From Corynebacterium sp. UBA2622 (GTDB taxonomy: Bacteria > Actinomycetota > Actinomycetes > Mycobacteriales > Mycobacteriaceae), in NCBI RefSeq assembly GCF_002339505.1, contig NZ_DDJO01000023.1, forward strand, positions 176,943 to 240,942: a DNA stretch of 64,000 nucleotides, written 5' to 3'. The translations under genes and the position numbers were made by a program. The notes beneath the pieces were generated by a model that was not told the DNA's origin, ran no database searches, and saw only the letters and a program-made list of their open reading frames with translations. Each line of letters begins with the position of its first letter. Positions within the stretch are counted from its first letter, which is position 1. Positions 43,101 to 54,140 of this stretch are shown piece by piece.

Positions 43101-43664
43101 ATGATCGACTTCACCGACACCGCGGACATCGTCGCTCCGCAGCTCCTGGGGTGCCTGGTCACCCACAACGGGGTGACGGTGCGCCTGACGGAGGTGGAGG
43201 CCTACATGGGGGGCAACGACCCGGCCGCCCACACCTTCAGGGGCAAAACAGCCCGCAACGCCGCCATGTTCGGCCCTCCCGGCCGGCTCTACGTCTACTT
43301 CTCCTACGGCATCCACCACAACGGGAACATCGTCTGCGCCCCGGAGGGCGAGGGCCAGGGCTGCCTCATGCGCGGCGGGGAGGTCATCGCGGGCGAGGAT
43401 CTCGCCCGCGAGCGGCGCCAGCGCCCCGAGCGCGCCCTCATCCCGCACGAGAACCTCGCCCGGGGGCCGGGGAACCTCGGGCAGGCGCTCGGGCTCACGC
43501 TCGAGGACAACGGCACGCCGGTCCAGCTCACCATGCGCGAGGAGGAGCCGGAGTGGGTGTGCGGGCCGCGCATCGGCATCTCGAAGAACGCCGACGCCCC
43601 CCTGCGCTTCTGGATCCCGCGCGATCCCACGGTGTCCACGCCGAGGGGTTACCCGAAGGGGTGA
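43101..43664 (+). CDS. 3-methyladenine DNA glycosylase (AAG/Mpg family)
   Basis: 187 residues. Excises alkylated purines. Family motifs VAPQLLG, the catalytic glutamate in TEVEAYMG, GPPGRLYVYFSYGIHH and GPGNLGQALG are in order. The ATG at 43101 fits the family N-terminus, though the aaagg upstream is about 15 bases away. GTG at 43086 and TTG at 43071 are in-frame alternatives. Confidence 0.9.
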   Translation: MIDFTDTADIVAPQLLGCLVTHNGVTVRLTEVEAYMGGNDPAAHTFRGKTARNAAMFGPPGRLYVYFSYGIHHNGNIVCAPEGEGQGCLMRGGEVIAGEDLARERRQRPERALIPHENLARGPGNLGQALGLTLEDNGTPVQLTMREEEPEWVCGPRIGISKNADAPLRFWIPRDPTVSTPRGYPKG

Positions 43665-43674
43665 AGGGGCGTCG

Positions 43675-44520
43675 CTAAGCCTTCTTGCCCTTCTTCTTCT
43701 CGAGCTTGGAGGCGACGTCGGGCACGTAGTTGAACTCCTCGCGGGGCGGGCGCTGGTAATCGTCGCCCTCGGGGCGCTCGGGGATTTCCGGGAGGTCCTG
43801 CTTCACGCGCTCGTAGGGGACGGTGGACAGAAGGTGCGCGATGACGTTGATACGCGAGCGCTTCTTGTCCTCGCTCTCGACGGTGTACCAGGGTGCCGAG
43901 GGGATGTCGGTGTGGACGAACATCTCGTCCTTGGCGCGGGAGTACTCCTCCCAGCGTGTGATGGACTCCAGGTCCATCGGTGAGAGCTTCCAGCGGCGCA
44001 GTGGATCCTCCAGGCGGGACTGGAAGCGCTTGTACTGCTCCTCGTCGGAGACGGAGAACCAGTACTTTCGCAGCATGATCCCGTCCTCGACCAGGAGCCG
44101 CTCTACGATCGGGGCCTGGTGGAGGAAGCGGCGGTATTCCTGGGAGGTGCAGAAGCCCATGACGCGCTCCACGCCGGCGCGGTTGTACCAGGAGCGGTCA
44201 AAGATGACGATCTCGCCCGCGGCGGGCAGGCGCTCGATGTAGCGGGCGAAGTACCACTGGGTTCGCTCGCGCTCCGTCGGGGCGGGCAGCGCCTCGACAC
44301 GGCAGGTGCGCGGGTTGAGGTACTGGGTGATGCGCTTGATGGCCGAGCCCTTGCCTGCAGCGTCGCGGCCCTCCATCACGATGACTAGGCGGGCGCCGGT
44401 CTCGACGACCCACTGCTGCATGTCCACGAGCTCGGCCTGCAGGCGCAGAAGCTCCTTTTCGTACGCCTTCTTGGACAGCTTCGGCGGCTTCTGTGGCTTC
44501 TTGGTCTTGTCCTCGCTCAT
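43675..44520 (-). CDS. ppk2: polyphosphate kinase 2
   Basis: 281 residues, PPK2 class I. Uses polyphosphate to make GTP or ATP from the diphosphate, or the reverse. Walker A is in MEGRDAAGKGSAIKR, Walker B in FDRSWYNRAGVERVMGF, and the lid arginines in DPLRRWKLSPMDLES. Both ends are lysine-rich. TAGCGT 8 bases before the ATG points to a leaderless mRNA. Corynebacteria usually have two PPK2 genes; which one this is cannot be told. Confidence 0.92.
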   Translation of the reverse strand: MSEDKTKKPQKPPKLSKKAYEKELLRLQAELVDMQQWVVETGARLVIVMEGRDAAGKGSAIKRITQYLNPRTCRVEALPAPTERERTQWYFARYIERLPAAGEIVIFDRSWYNRAGVERVMGFCTSQEYRRFLHQAPIVERLLVEDGIMLRKYWFSVSDEEQYKRFQSRLEDPLRRWKLSPMDLESITRWEEYSRAKDEMFVHTDIPSAPWYTVESEDKKRSRINVIAHLLSTVPYERVKQDLPEIPERPEGDDYQRPPREEFNYVPDVASKLEKKKGKKA

Positions 44521-44567
44521 GTCACCCAACGCTACCTTGGCCGGGGCGCGCGGTGCCCACCCGCTGT

Positions 44568-44891
44568 TTAGTCGACCCGGAACTCGGCCATCTCGTCCCA
44601 CTCCGTCTTGCCCTCGATGGTGGTGTTGATGATGCGCGGGGTCTCGGTGAGGATGGTCGGGAAAAGCTCGGCGGCATCCTTGAAGTGCTGGGAGTTGACA
44701 TGGGCCTCGGCGCCGTCATCGTGGAAACCCTCGATGAGGATGTACTCGCCCGGGTTGTCCTCGTTGCGGTACCAGTCGAAGAAGAGGCAGGCGTCCTCGG
44801 CGCGGGTGGCCCGGGTGAATTCGTCGACCAGCTCGCGGAAGTTCTCCGCGTGCTCGGGTTTGGGCAGGAACCTGACGTTGATGAGAATCAT
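44568..44891 (-). CDS. ABM-domain protein (putative quinol monooxygenase type)
   Basis: 107 residues, a single ferredoxin-like antibiotic-biosynthesis-monooxygenase domain: MILINVRFLPKPEHAENFRELVDEF, then DWYRNEDNPGEYILIEGFHDDGAEAHVNSQHF. Similar to YgiN-like proteins; substrate unknown. TAGCCT 7 bases before the ATG suggests leaderless transcription. The frame runs on upstream but that part is unlike the family. Confidence 0.8.
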   Translation of the reverse strand: MILINVRFLPKPEHAENFRELVDEFTRATRAEDACLFFDWYRNEDNPGEYILIEGFHDDGAEAHVNSQHFKDAAELFPTILTETPRIINTTIEGKTEWDEMAEFRVD

Positions 44892-45007
44892 GCGAACCAG
44901 GCTACCCGCGGGCGCCACCGCCCCGGCGGGGCGGGCACCGCGCGGGGCGGAGGCCGGGCGGGGGCTCGGGGCCGGCTCACGATAGCGGGCGAGGGCGGCA
45001 CCCACGG

Positions 45008-45059
45008 TATAAATGGGGTATCAACCACGTGGGGCGCGGGCGATGACGGCCCGTGCCCC
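45008..45059 (+). promoter_or_regulatory. pxpA promoter -10 and leader hairpin
   Basis: TATAAA (45008-45013) is a plausible -10. A stem of 11 pairs including one G-T (45031-45041 with 45049-45059, 7-base loop) lies in the leader just ahead of the ribosome-binding site, where it could influence translation. Confidence 0.4.
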
Positions 45060-45085
45060 ATCCTGTTCGAGGAAGGGTGCACACC

Positions 45086-45847
45086 GTGAGCACAACCATT
45101 GACCTGAACGCGGACCTGGGCGAGACCACCGCGGGCAACCCCGTCGCCGACGACGCCGCCATGCTCACCATGGTCTCCAGCGCCAACGTGGCCACCGGTT
45201 TCCACGCCGGAGACCCGCACTCCATCGCCTCCACCCTCGCAGCCGCAGCTGGCGCGGGGGTGGCGGTCGGCGCGCACCCCGCGTACCACGACCCGGTCGC
45301 CTTCGGACGGCGCTTCGTCGACTACGCCCCGGCCGAGCTCGCGGACGAGGTCCTCTACCAGATCGGCGCCCTCGACGCCCTGGCCAGGGCCAACGGGACG
45401 GAGGTGCGCTACGTCAAGCCCCACGGGGCGCTCTACAACACCATCGTCCACCACGAGGCGCACGCCCGCGCCGTCGTCGACGGCATCAAGGCGTTCGGCG
45501 GGAACCTGCCGGTCATGCTGCTGCCGGGCAGCGTCGCCGTGGGCATCGCCGAGAAGGCGGGCCTGCGCGTCATCCGCGAGGCCTTCGCCGACCGCGGGTA
45601 TAACCCCGACGGCACGCTCGTCTCGCGCCGCGAGCCCAACGCGGTAATGCACGACCCCGCCGCCGTGGCCGCGCGCGTCCTCCAGGTCGCCGCCACCGGT
45701 TCCGTCACCGCCGTCGACGGCACCGAGGTAAAGGTCGCTGCCGAATCCGTGTGCGTGCACGGGGACTCCCCCGGCTCCGTGGAGCTGACGCGCAGCGTGG
45801 TGGCGCGCCTGGCGGACGAGGGCATCTCCATCCGGAGCTTCCTGTGA
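45086..45847 (+). CDS. pxpA: 5-oxoprolinase subunit A (LamB/YcsF family)
   Basis: 253 residues. IDLNADLGE (5-13), SSANVATGFHAGDP, VGAHPAYHDPVAFGRR and VRYVKPHGALYNTI are the YcsF signatures. With PxpB and PxpC it hydrolyses 5-oxoproline to glutamate at the cost of ATP. GTG at 45086 has aggaagg upstream. Its stop overlaps the next start by 4 bases. Confidence 0.92.
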   Translation: MSTTIDLNADLGETTAGNPVADDAAMLTMVSSANVATGFHAGDPHSIASTLAAAAGAGVAVGAHPAYHDPVAFGRRFVDYAPAELADEVLYQIGALDALARANGTEVRYVKPHGALYNTIVHHEAHARAVVDGIKAFGGNLPVMLLPGSVAVGIAEKAGLRVIREAFADRGYNPDGTLVSRREPNAVMHDPAAVAARVLQVAATGSVTAVDGTEVKVAAESVCVHGDSPGSVELTRSVVARLADEGISIRSFL

Positions 45848-47403
45848 CCGCCCCCGCCACCGCAGACGTGCGCCGCGTGGGCACCCGCGCGCTCATCGTC
45901 GATCTACCCGACCTGGCCGCGGTGATGGACTGGCACGCCGCCCTCACCGCCTCCCCGCTGGAGCACCAGACCGACGTGGTCGCCGCCGCGCGCACGGTGC
46001 TGGTCACCTTCGACTCCCCGATCGCCACCACCGCCGCCATCGACATCCTCCGCGGGTTCCGGCCCGGGGCCGCCGAGCGCCCCACCCCCCGCGACATCGA
46101 GATCGAGGTGCTTTACGACGGCTCGGACGTCGACGAGCTGGCCCGCAGCCTCGGCATGTCCCCCGCGCAGCTCATCGACTGGCACACCTCCACCACGTGG
46201 GTCGCCGCCTTCGGCGGTTTCGCCCCGGGTTTCACCTACTGCGTTCCCGCGGACCCCTCCGCCGCCCTGTCCGTCCCCCGCCGCTCCAGCCCGCGCACCG
46301 AGGTGCCCGCGGGCGCCGTCGCCCTGGCGGGAGAGTTCTCCGCCATCTACCCGCGGACCTCCCCGGGGGGCTGGCAGCTCATCGGCACCACCCGCACCCC
46401 GATGTGGGACTCCGCGGCCACCCCGCCCGCCCTGGTCGCACCGGGCGACCGGGTGCGCTACGTGGCCGTCGACAAGCTGGCGGACGATGAGTCCCCGAGC
46501 CACTTCCACCTCGACCGGCCGCCGCGACGACCCATCTTCACCGTCAACGACCCCGGGCTGCAGACCCTCTACGAGGACCTCGGGCGGCAGGGCAACGGAA
46601 ACCTCGGTGTGACCACCTCGGGGTCGAGCGACCGTGCCTCGGCGCGCACCGCGAACGCGGCGGTGGGCAACCACCGCAACGCGACGCTCCTCGAGAACGT
46701 CGGCGGGCTCACTCTCGCGGCCCTGGCGGAGACCGTTGTGTGCGTCACGGGTGCCGAGACCAACGTGACGGTCTCCGGCCGGCCCGTCCCCCTGGCCACG
46801 CCCGTCATCGTACCGGCGGGTGCCGAGCTCTTCGTCGCGCCGCAGCGCACCGGCATGCGCAGCTACGTCGCCGTGCGCGGCGGGCTCATCGCCGACACCG
46901 AGCTCGGTTCCGCCGCCACCGACATGCTCTCCGGGCTCGGACCCGTGCCGATCCGGCAGGGTGACACCATCTCCATGTCGCTCACCCCGCCGCAGTCCGC
47001 CAACGCGCTGCTGAGCAACCCCCTCCGCGTCGAGCGCGTCGGCGGACAGACCGTGGGCGTGGTGCGCTGCGTGCTCGGCCCCCGCGACGACTGGTTCTCC
47101 GCGGAGGCGATCGAGGCGTTCCTGTCCACCACCTTCACTGTGGCCTTCGATTCCAACCGCGTCGGGCTGCGCCTGGAAACCGACACCCCGATCGAGCGCA
47201 GCCGCGAGGGTGAGCTGCCCTCCGAGGGGATGGTCGCCGGGTCGGTGCAAATCCCGCCCTCCGGCCAACCCGTCGTCTTCCTGCGCGACCACGCCGTCAC
47301 CGGCGGCTACCCCGTGATCGCCACCGTCGTCAACGAGGATGTCGACATCGCCGCCCAACTCCCGCCCGGCGGAAAGATCCGCTTCGAGCTCTACCCCCTG
47401 TAA
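45844..47403 (+). CDS. pxpBC: fused 5-oxoprolinase subunits B and C (KipI-KipA fusion)
   Basis: 519 residues. Residues ~10-210 are the KipI/AHS1 (PxpB) domain with FGGFAPGFTYC and VPAGAVALAGEFSAIYP. Residues ~225-515 are the KipA/AHS2 (PxpC) domain with NDPGLQTLYEDLGRQG and YVAVRGGL. In E. coli and B. subtilis these are two proteins. The same two folds form the carboxyltransferase part of urea carboxylase. GTG start within GTGA, coupled to pxpA. Confidence 0.9.
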   Translation: MTAPATADVRRVGTRALIVDLPDLAAVMDWHAALTASPLEHQTDVVAAARTVLVTFDSPIATTAAIDILRGFRPGAAERPTPRDIEIEVLYDGSDVDELARSLGMSPAQLIDWHTSTTWVAAFGGFAPGFTYCVPADPSAALSVPRRSSPRTEVPAGAVALAGEFSAIYPRTSPGGWQLIGTTRTPMWDSAATPPALVAPGDRVRYVAVDKLADDESPSHFHLDRPPRRPIFTVNDPGLQTLYEDLGRQGNGNLGVTTSGSSDRASARTANAAVGNHRNATLLENVGGLTLAALAETVVCVTGAETNVTVSGRPVPLATPVIVPAGAELFVAPQRTGMRSYVAVRGGLIADTELGSAATDMLSGLGPVPIRQGDTISMSLTPPQSANALLSNPLRVERVGGQTVGVVRCVLGPRDDWFSAEAIEAFLSTTFTVAFDSNRVGLRLETDTPIERSREGELPSEGMVAGSVQIPPSGQPVVFLRDHAVTGGYPVIATVVNEDVDIAAQLPPGGKIRFELYPL

Positions 47404-47414
47404 GGACTGCACTG

Positions 47415-49157
47415 ATGACCTTCAACGCCGTACTGATCGCCAACCGCGGGGAAATCGCCGTGCGCATCGCCCGCACCGCCCGCGACCTCGGCATTCGCTC
47501 CATCGCCGTCTACTCTGAGCCCGACACCGGCGCCCTGCACACCCAGATCGCCGACGAGGCCTACCTCCTGCCCGGCACGACCTCCGCCGAGACCTACATG
47601 AACATCCCCGCGCTCATCGACGTCGCCCACCGCGCCGGCGCCGACTGCGTCCACCCGGGCTACGGCTTCCTCTCCGAAAACGCCGGGTTCGCCCGCACCG
47701 TCCAGGAAGCCGGCCTGGCCTGGATCGGGCCGTCGCCGGAGTCCATCGAGCTGCTCGGAGACAAGCTCGCGGCCCGCGCGGTCGCCGTCGATGTCGGCGC
47801 TCCCCTGGCCCCCGGCACCTCAGAACCGCTGACCACCTGGGAGGAGGCCCGCGACTTCGCCTCCGAGCACGGCATGCCCATCGCCATCAAGGCCGCGTTC
47901 GGCGGCGGCGGGCGGGGCCTCAAGGTCGTCTTCGATGTCGAGGACATCGAGGAGGGCTTCAACTCCGCCGGCCGCGAAGCCCGGGAGGCCTTCGGGCGGG
48001 GCGAGTGCTACGTGGAGAAGTTCCTCACCCACCCGCGCCACGTCGAGGCCCAGGTCCTCGCCGACACCCACGGCAACGTCGCCGTGCTGGGTACGCGTGA
48101 CTGCTCCACGCAGAGGCGCTTCCAGAAGCTCATCGAGGAGGCGCCGGCGCCCTTCCTCACCGAGGAGCAGCGCCGCGGCATCGAGGAGGGCGCCCGCGCC
48201 ATCTGCCGCCGGGCGGGCTACGTCTCCGCCGGAACCGTGGAGTACATCGTCTCCGAGGACGGTACCGTCTCCTTCCTCGAGGTCAACACCCGCGTGCAGG
48301 TGGAGCACCCTGTCACCGAGGCCGTCACGGGCGTGGACATTATCGCGGAGCAGTTCCGCGTCGCCGCCGGTGAACCCCTCTCCTTCGCAAGGGGCGGCGG
48401 GGACTGCGACCCGGCCGTCAACGGACACGCCTTCGAGTTCCGCATCAACGCCGAGGACGTGACCAACGGCTTCGCCCCCGCGCCGGGAACCATCACCCGC
48501 TTCGACGTGCCCACCGGGCCCGGTATCCGCGTGGATACCGGTGTGCGCACCGGCACGACCATCCCGGCCTACTACGACTCCCTCATGGGCAAGCTCATCG
48601 TGTGGGGCCCTGACCGGGACACCGCCATCACCCGCGCCCGCCAGGCGCTGAGGGAATTCGCCATCGAGGGTGTGCGCACCGTACTGCCGTTCCACCGCGA
48701 CATGGTTTCCTCACCCGAGCTCACCGGGGACTCCCTGGGCGTGTACACCGACTGGGTGGACCACAACTACTCGCCCTCCGAGAAGCACAACGTGGCCGAC
48801 ATCGAGCACCTCTACGACGAGCGCACCCAGGTGGTCGTCGAGATCGACGGCCGCCTGCACACCGTCGGCTTCCCCGCGGCGCTGCTCGGCGCCGGAGGCC
48901 CGGCGCACCCGGCCGCGGACTCCTCCGGCACCGCCGCGGAGACCCCTGACAACGCCGTGACCAGCAAGTACGAGGCGACCATCGTCGAGTGGCTCGTCTC
49001 CGACGGCGACACCGTAGCCGCCGGAGAGGCCATCGCCACCGTCGAGGCGATGAAGATGGAGTCCACGGTCAAGGCCCCGCGCGACGGAAAGATCTCGCTT
49101 ACGGCCGCGCAGGGCGAACGCGTCCGTGCGAACGCAACCATCGCGACGATCTCCTAG
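47415..49157 (+). CDS. biotin carboxylase with C-terminal biotin carrier domain
   Basis: 580 residues. The biotin carboxylase part (1-~450) has IANRGEIAVRIARTARDLG, the glycine-rich ATP-grasp loop AFGGGGRGLK and EVNTRVQVEHPVTE. A spacer (~450-510) leads to a biotinyl domain with VEAMKMES and K547 as the biotin site. It lies 11 bases after pxpBC and no carboxyltransferase gene of the usual AccD type is nearby. In corynebacteria similar proteins serve acyl-CoA carboxylases; here the operon suggests a partner role with PxpBC. Confidence 0.9.
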   Translation: MTFNAVLIANRGEIAVRIARTARDLGIRSIAVYSEPDTGALHTQIADEAYLLPGTTSAETYMNIPALIDVAHRAGADCVHPGYGFLSENAGFARTVQEAGLAWIGPSPESIELLGDKLAARAVAVDVGAPLAPGTSEPLTTWEEARDFASEHGMPIAIKAAFGGGGRGLKVVFDVEDIEEGFNSAGREAREAFGRGECYVEKFLTHPRHVEAQVLADTHGNVAVLGTRDCSTQRRFQKLIEEAPAPFLTEEQRRGIEEGARAICRRAGYVSAGTVEYIVSEDGTVSFLEVNTRVQVEHPVTEAVTGVDIIAEQFRVAAGEPLSFARGGGDCDPAVNGHAFEFRINAEDVTNGFAPAPGTITRFDVPTGPGIRVDTGVRTGTTIPAYYDSLMGKLIVWGPDRDTAITRARQALREFAIEGVRTVLPFHRDMVSSPELTGDSLGVYTDWVDHNYSPSEKHNVADIEHLYDERTQVVVEIDGRLHTVGFPAALLGAGGPAHPAADSSGTAAETPDNAVTSKYEATIVEWLVSDGDTVAAGEAIATVEAMKMESTVKAPRDGKISLTAAQGERVRANATIATIS

Positions 49158-49239
49158 CCGCCCGCGGCGTCGCGTGACGACGCCCCGCGCACGCCCCGGT
49201 GCCCCCGCGTGGGGCACCGGTGTTTCGCGCGCCTGAACC

Positions 49240-50034
49240 CTACGGCACCTGGTAAAAACTGTCGCGTATGTCGGTGACGAGCATCTTCCCCGGCGAGTGG
49301 CACACGGCCAGCTCCGGCTTGGAGCTCATGACGATCGACTGCGGTGTCACCCCGCACGCCCAGAAAACCGGGATGGTGCCCGGAGCGATATCCACGGCTT
49401 CCCCGAAGTCCGGGGCGGAGAGGTCAGCGATGCCGATGGCGGCGGGGTCGCCGACGTGAACCGGGGCGCCGTGCACCGCCGGGTAGCGCGAGGTCACGCG
49501 GACCGCGTCAGCGACCTGTCGGGCGGGGATCGGGCGCATGGAGACCACCATCTTGCCCGAGAACACGCCCGCGGGCCGGCAGTCGATGTCGGTCATGTAC
49601 ATCGGGACGTTGCGTCCCTGGTCGATGTGGGCGACGGGGACGTGGGCGTCGATAAGCGCCTGCTCGAACGTGAAGGAACAGCCGATGAGGAAGGCGACGG
49701 TGTCGGGTGTCCAGTACCCGGTGGCGTCGGTGACCTCGTCGACGAGCTCGCCGCGGCGGAAGATGCGGTAGGCGGGGATGTCGGTGCGGATGTCCCCGTC
49801 CGGGAGGAGTTCGGAGCTCAGCTGGCCCGGTTCGAGAACCCCGAGGATCGGGCAGGGTTTGGGGTTGCGCTGGGCGAAGAGCAGGAAGTCAAAGGCGTGC
49901 CTCTTGTCCACCGCAATGAGGTTGGCCTGGGCGTAACCGCGGGAAAAGCCCGCGGTGGTGGCGACGTTGTTGTCGCGGCAGAACGCGCGGGCTTCGGAGG
50001 GGGTGAAGGCGGCGGGGTTCGGGGCGCTGATCAT
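49240..50034 (-). CDS. DUF1445 protein (YcsI; D-glutamate cyclase/hydro-lyase family)
   Basis: 264 residues. YCS-I signature parts include [40 protein letters not shown] and the closing [34 protein letters not shown]. Mammalian DGLUCY with this domain turns D-glutamate into 5-oxoproline, which would be the substrate of PxpABC next door. TAGACT 6 bases before the ATG gives it its own leaderless promoter, although the NRAMP-like gene ends only 30 bases upstream. Confidence 0.88.
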   Translation of the reverse strand: MISAPNPAAFTPSEARAFCRDNNVATTAGFSRGYAQANLIAVDKRHAFDFLLFAQRNPKPCPILGVLEPGQLSSELLPDGDIRTDIPAYRIFRRGELVDEVTDATGYWTPDTVAFLIGCSFTFEQALIDAHVPVAHIDQGRNVPMYMTDIDCRPAGVFSGKMVVSMRPIPARQVADAVRVTSRYPAVHGAPVHVGDPAAIGIADLSAPDFGEAVDIAPGTIPVFWACGVTPQSIVMSSKPELAVCHSPGKMLVTDIRDSFYQVP

Positions 50035-50064
50035 GCCCCGAGTCTATTCCGGATAGCTGGCCGG

Positions 50065-51360
50065 TCAGCTCCAGAGGGCCGTCAGGCTGGACAGGGAACG
50101 TGCGCCCATGTAGATGGTGATGACTAGGACGACAGCGCCGATGACGAGGAGCCACCTGGGGTAGGTGTACCCCTGCAGCAGGTCCCGGCGGCGCCACCCG
50201 GCCCAGAGCACCACGGCGAAACCGATCGGCAGGATGAGGCCGTTGAAGGCGCCGGCGAAGATGAGCAGCGTCTGCGGGGCCTTGCCGAGGAGCAGGTAGA
50301 GCACGGTGCACGCGGCGATGAAGCCGACGGTGAGCCAGTTGCGGGTGCGCACCGGGGTGGCCTGGGTGGTGATGAAGGAGATCGAAGTGTACGACGCCCC
50401 GATCACCGAGGACAGGCCGGCCGCCCAGAGGACGAGACCGAAGGCGCGCAGGCCGAATTCGCCAGCGGCGTGGAAGAAGGCATCGGCGGCGGTGTTGTCC
50501 TTCGCCAGCGCGACACCCGAGGAGACCACGCCGAGCACGGCGAGGAAGAGCAGGATGCGCATGATGCCGATGACGACGATGCCGAGGATGGAGGAGTTGC
50601 TGATCTGCTTCAGGTTCTCCACCCCGCTGTTGCCGGAGTCGATGAGGCGGTGCACGCCCGCGAAGGTTATGTAGCCGCCCACCGTGCCGCCAATCAGCGT
50701 GGTGATCACGAGGAAGTCGACCTTCTCCGGCAGCACCGTCTGCTTCAGCGCCTCGCCCACCGGGGGCTGGGAGACGATGGCGACGTAGAGCATGAGCAGG
50801 ATCATGATGGCGCCGAGCGCGATGACGATGCGGTCGAGGGCGACACCGGCCCGCTTGGAGAGGAAGACGAAGATCGCGATGGCGGCCGAGACGCCACCGC
50901 CGATCTTCGCGTCGACGCCCAGCATGGCGTTCGCACCCAGGCCGGTGCCCGCGATGTTGCCGATGTTGAACACGATGCCGCCGATGAACACCAGCACCGC
51001 CATGACCCAGCCGAGGCCCGGGAGCACGCGGTTACCCAGCTCGTTGGCCCGCAGGCCCGAGATGCCGAGGACGCGCCACACGTTGAGCTGGATGGCGATG
51101 TCGACGAGGATCGACAGGAGAATCGCGAAGGCGAAGGCGGCGCCCATCTGGACCGTGAAGACCGAGGTCTGGGTAAGGAAGCCCGGGCCGATCGACGAGG
51201 TGGCCATGAGGAAGACCGCGCCGAGGGCGGGGCCGACCCCCCGCGGGGCGGCGGAGGTGTCGGAGCCGGTGGTGCGGGCATCCGTGGCGTCGGCTGCAGC
51301 GGTGGAGCCGCCGGTGTTCCCGGCAACCGGATTGGGGCCGTGGGGCGTGGGAGCACTCAC
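50065..51360 (-). CDS. NRAMP-superfamily transporter (YcsG-like)
   Basis: 431 residues, about 11 membrane segments after a ~40-residue Thr/Ala-rich tail. The GPGFL of NRAMP segment 1 is present, but the DPGN that follows it in metal transporters is absent, as is the MPH-type motif of segment 6 (here near FAGVHRL). B. subtilis ycsG sits in the same gene set as ycsF, ycsI, kipI and kipA. 5-oxoproline or D-glutamate transport is a plausible but unproved role. GTG start with aaagggg upstream. Confidence 0.82.
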   Translation of the reverse strand: MSAPTPHGPNPVAGNTGGSTAAADATDARTTGSDTSAAPRGVGPALGAVFLMATSSIGPGFLTQTSVFTVQMGAAFAFAILLSILVDIAIQLNVWRVLGISGLRANELGNRVLPGLGWVMAVLVFIGGIVFNIGNIAGTGLGANAMLGVDAKIGGGVSAAIAIFVFLSKRAGVALDRIVIALGAIMILLMLYVAIVSQPPVGEALKQTVLPEKVDFLVITTLIGGTVGGYITFAGVHRLIDSGNSGVENLKQISNSSILGIVVIGIMRILLFLAVLGVVSSGVALAKDNTAADAFFHAAGEFGLRAFGLVLWAAGLSSVIGASYTSISFITTQATPVRTRNWLTVGFIAACTVLYLLLGKAPQTLLIFAGAFNGLILPIGFAVVLWAGWRRRDLLQGYTYPRWLLVIGAVVLVITIYMGARSLSSLTALWS

Positions 51361-51457
51361 TGTGGCACCCCTTTCAGTGTGAAGTTAGATGTGACCTGAA
51401 AAATAGTAGAGCACACCCGGCGATTCACCCATCCCGTCCCGGGGCCGGTGTTACCCG

Positions 51458-53263
<1,806 letters not shown>

Positions 53264-53296
53264 AGGACCCCCATAGTAGGCGGTGGCGGCCCTCGC

Positions 53297-54055
53297 TCAG
53301 TCCAGAAGCCGGTTGAGCGACGAGGTGCGCTGGAACATGGCGACGATGTGGGCGCAGGCCAGCGCGTCCGAGTCGGCCCGGTGGTGCTGGAGGGCGAACC
53401 CGGGCGCGCAGTAGCCGGCCACCGTGGGCAGAGTGTGGTTGGGCAGCTGCGGCAGGAGCCGCCGCGCGGTGCGGCAGGTGCAGTAGAACTCGGAGGGGAA
53501 CGTGCCCGTGGCGTAGTAGCGGTCCAGGCCACGCCAGACGGAGGCGTCGAAGGTGGCGTTGTGGGCGTACACCGGCAGCGCGCCGACGAAGGCGTGGACC
53601 TCGTCGGCGATGTCGAACCAGGAGGGCGCATCCTCCACGTCGCCGCGGTAGATGCCGTGGATGTGGCTGAACTCGAAGCGGATGTGCTCCTCAGGAGGGC
53701 GGAGGTAGGTGGTGATCGCGCCGACGACCTCGCCCGCGCGTACCTTCACCAGGGCGACCTGGCACGCCGAGGCCCCGCCGACGCGGTTGGCCGTCTCGAA
53801 GTCCACGGCCACGAACTCCTCGCGCATGAGCGCCTCGCGCGTGGGGATGTACACCGCCCGCCTGCGCCTGCGCCGCGGCGCCGGCCCGCCGACGGGCAGC
53901 GGGGGCCCGGCGGCCGGAGCGTAGTCAACCACCTGGCCCAGGCCCCCCGTGTTCCCGTCGAGCCAGTTGCGCAGGGCGCCAGTGAGCGCCGAATCCCGCG
54001 CCGGATTGGACACCGGATTGGGTGCCGCATCAGGCGCCGCGTCGTGCCGGTCCAT
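53297..54055 (-). CDS. DnaQ-like 3'-5' exonuclease
   Basis: 252 residues. A ~75-residue low-complexity N-terminus (DAAPDAAPNP; then six arginines in a row near 61-66) precedes a DEDDh exonuclease domain. FVAVDFETAN gives D85 and E87, AHNATFDAS the second aspartate, and HHRADSDA the final histidine/aspartate. This type acts as a proofreading-like or repair nuclease. The ATG follows aaagaggggg. Inserted between ispE and the ABC-F gene. Confidence 0.87.
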   Translation of the reverse strand: MDRHDAAPDAAPNPVSNPARDSALTGALRNWLDGNTGGLGQVVDYAPAAGPPLPVGGPAPRRRRRRAVYIPTREALMREEFVAVDFETANRVGGASACQVALVKVRAGEVVGAITTYLRPPEEHIRFEFSHIHGIYRGDVEDAPSWFDIADEVHAFVGALPVYAHNATFDASVWRGLDRYYATGTFPSEFYCTCRTARRLLPQLPNHTLPTVAGYCAPGFALQHHRADSDALACAHIVAMFQRTSSLNRLLD

Positions 54056-54140
54056 CTCTCCCCCTCTTTCCGTCCGGTAGAAACGATCAACACGCTAGCG
54101 CACCCGCCGGACATGTATCGACCACACGTTCGAGGGGCAG

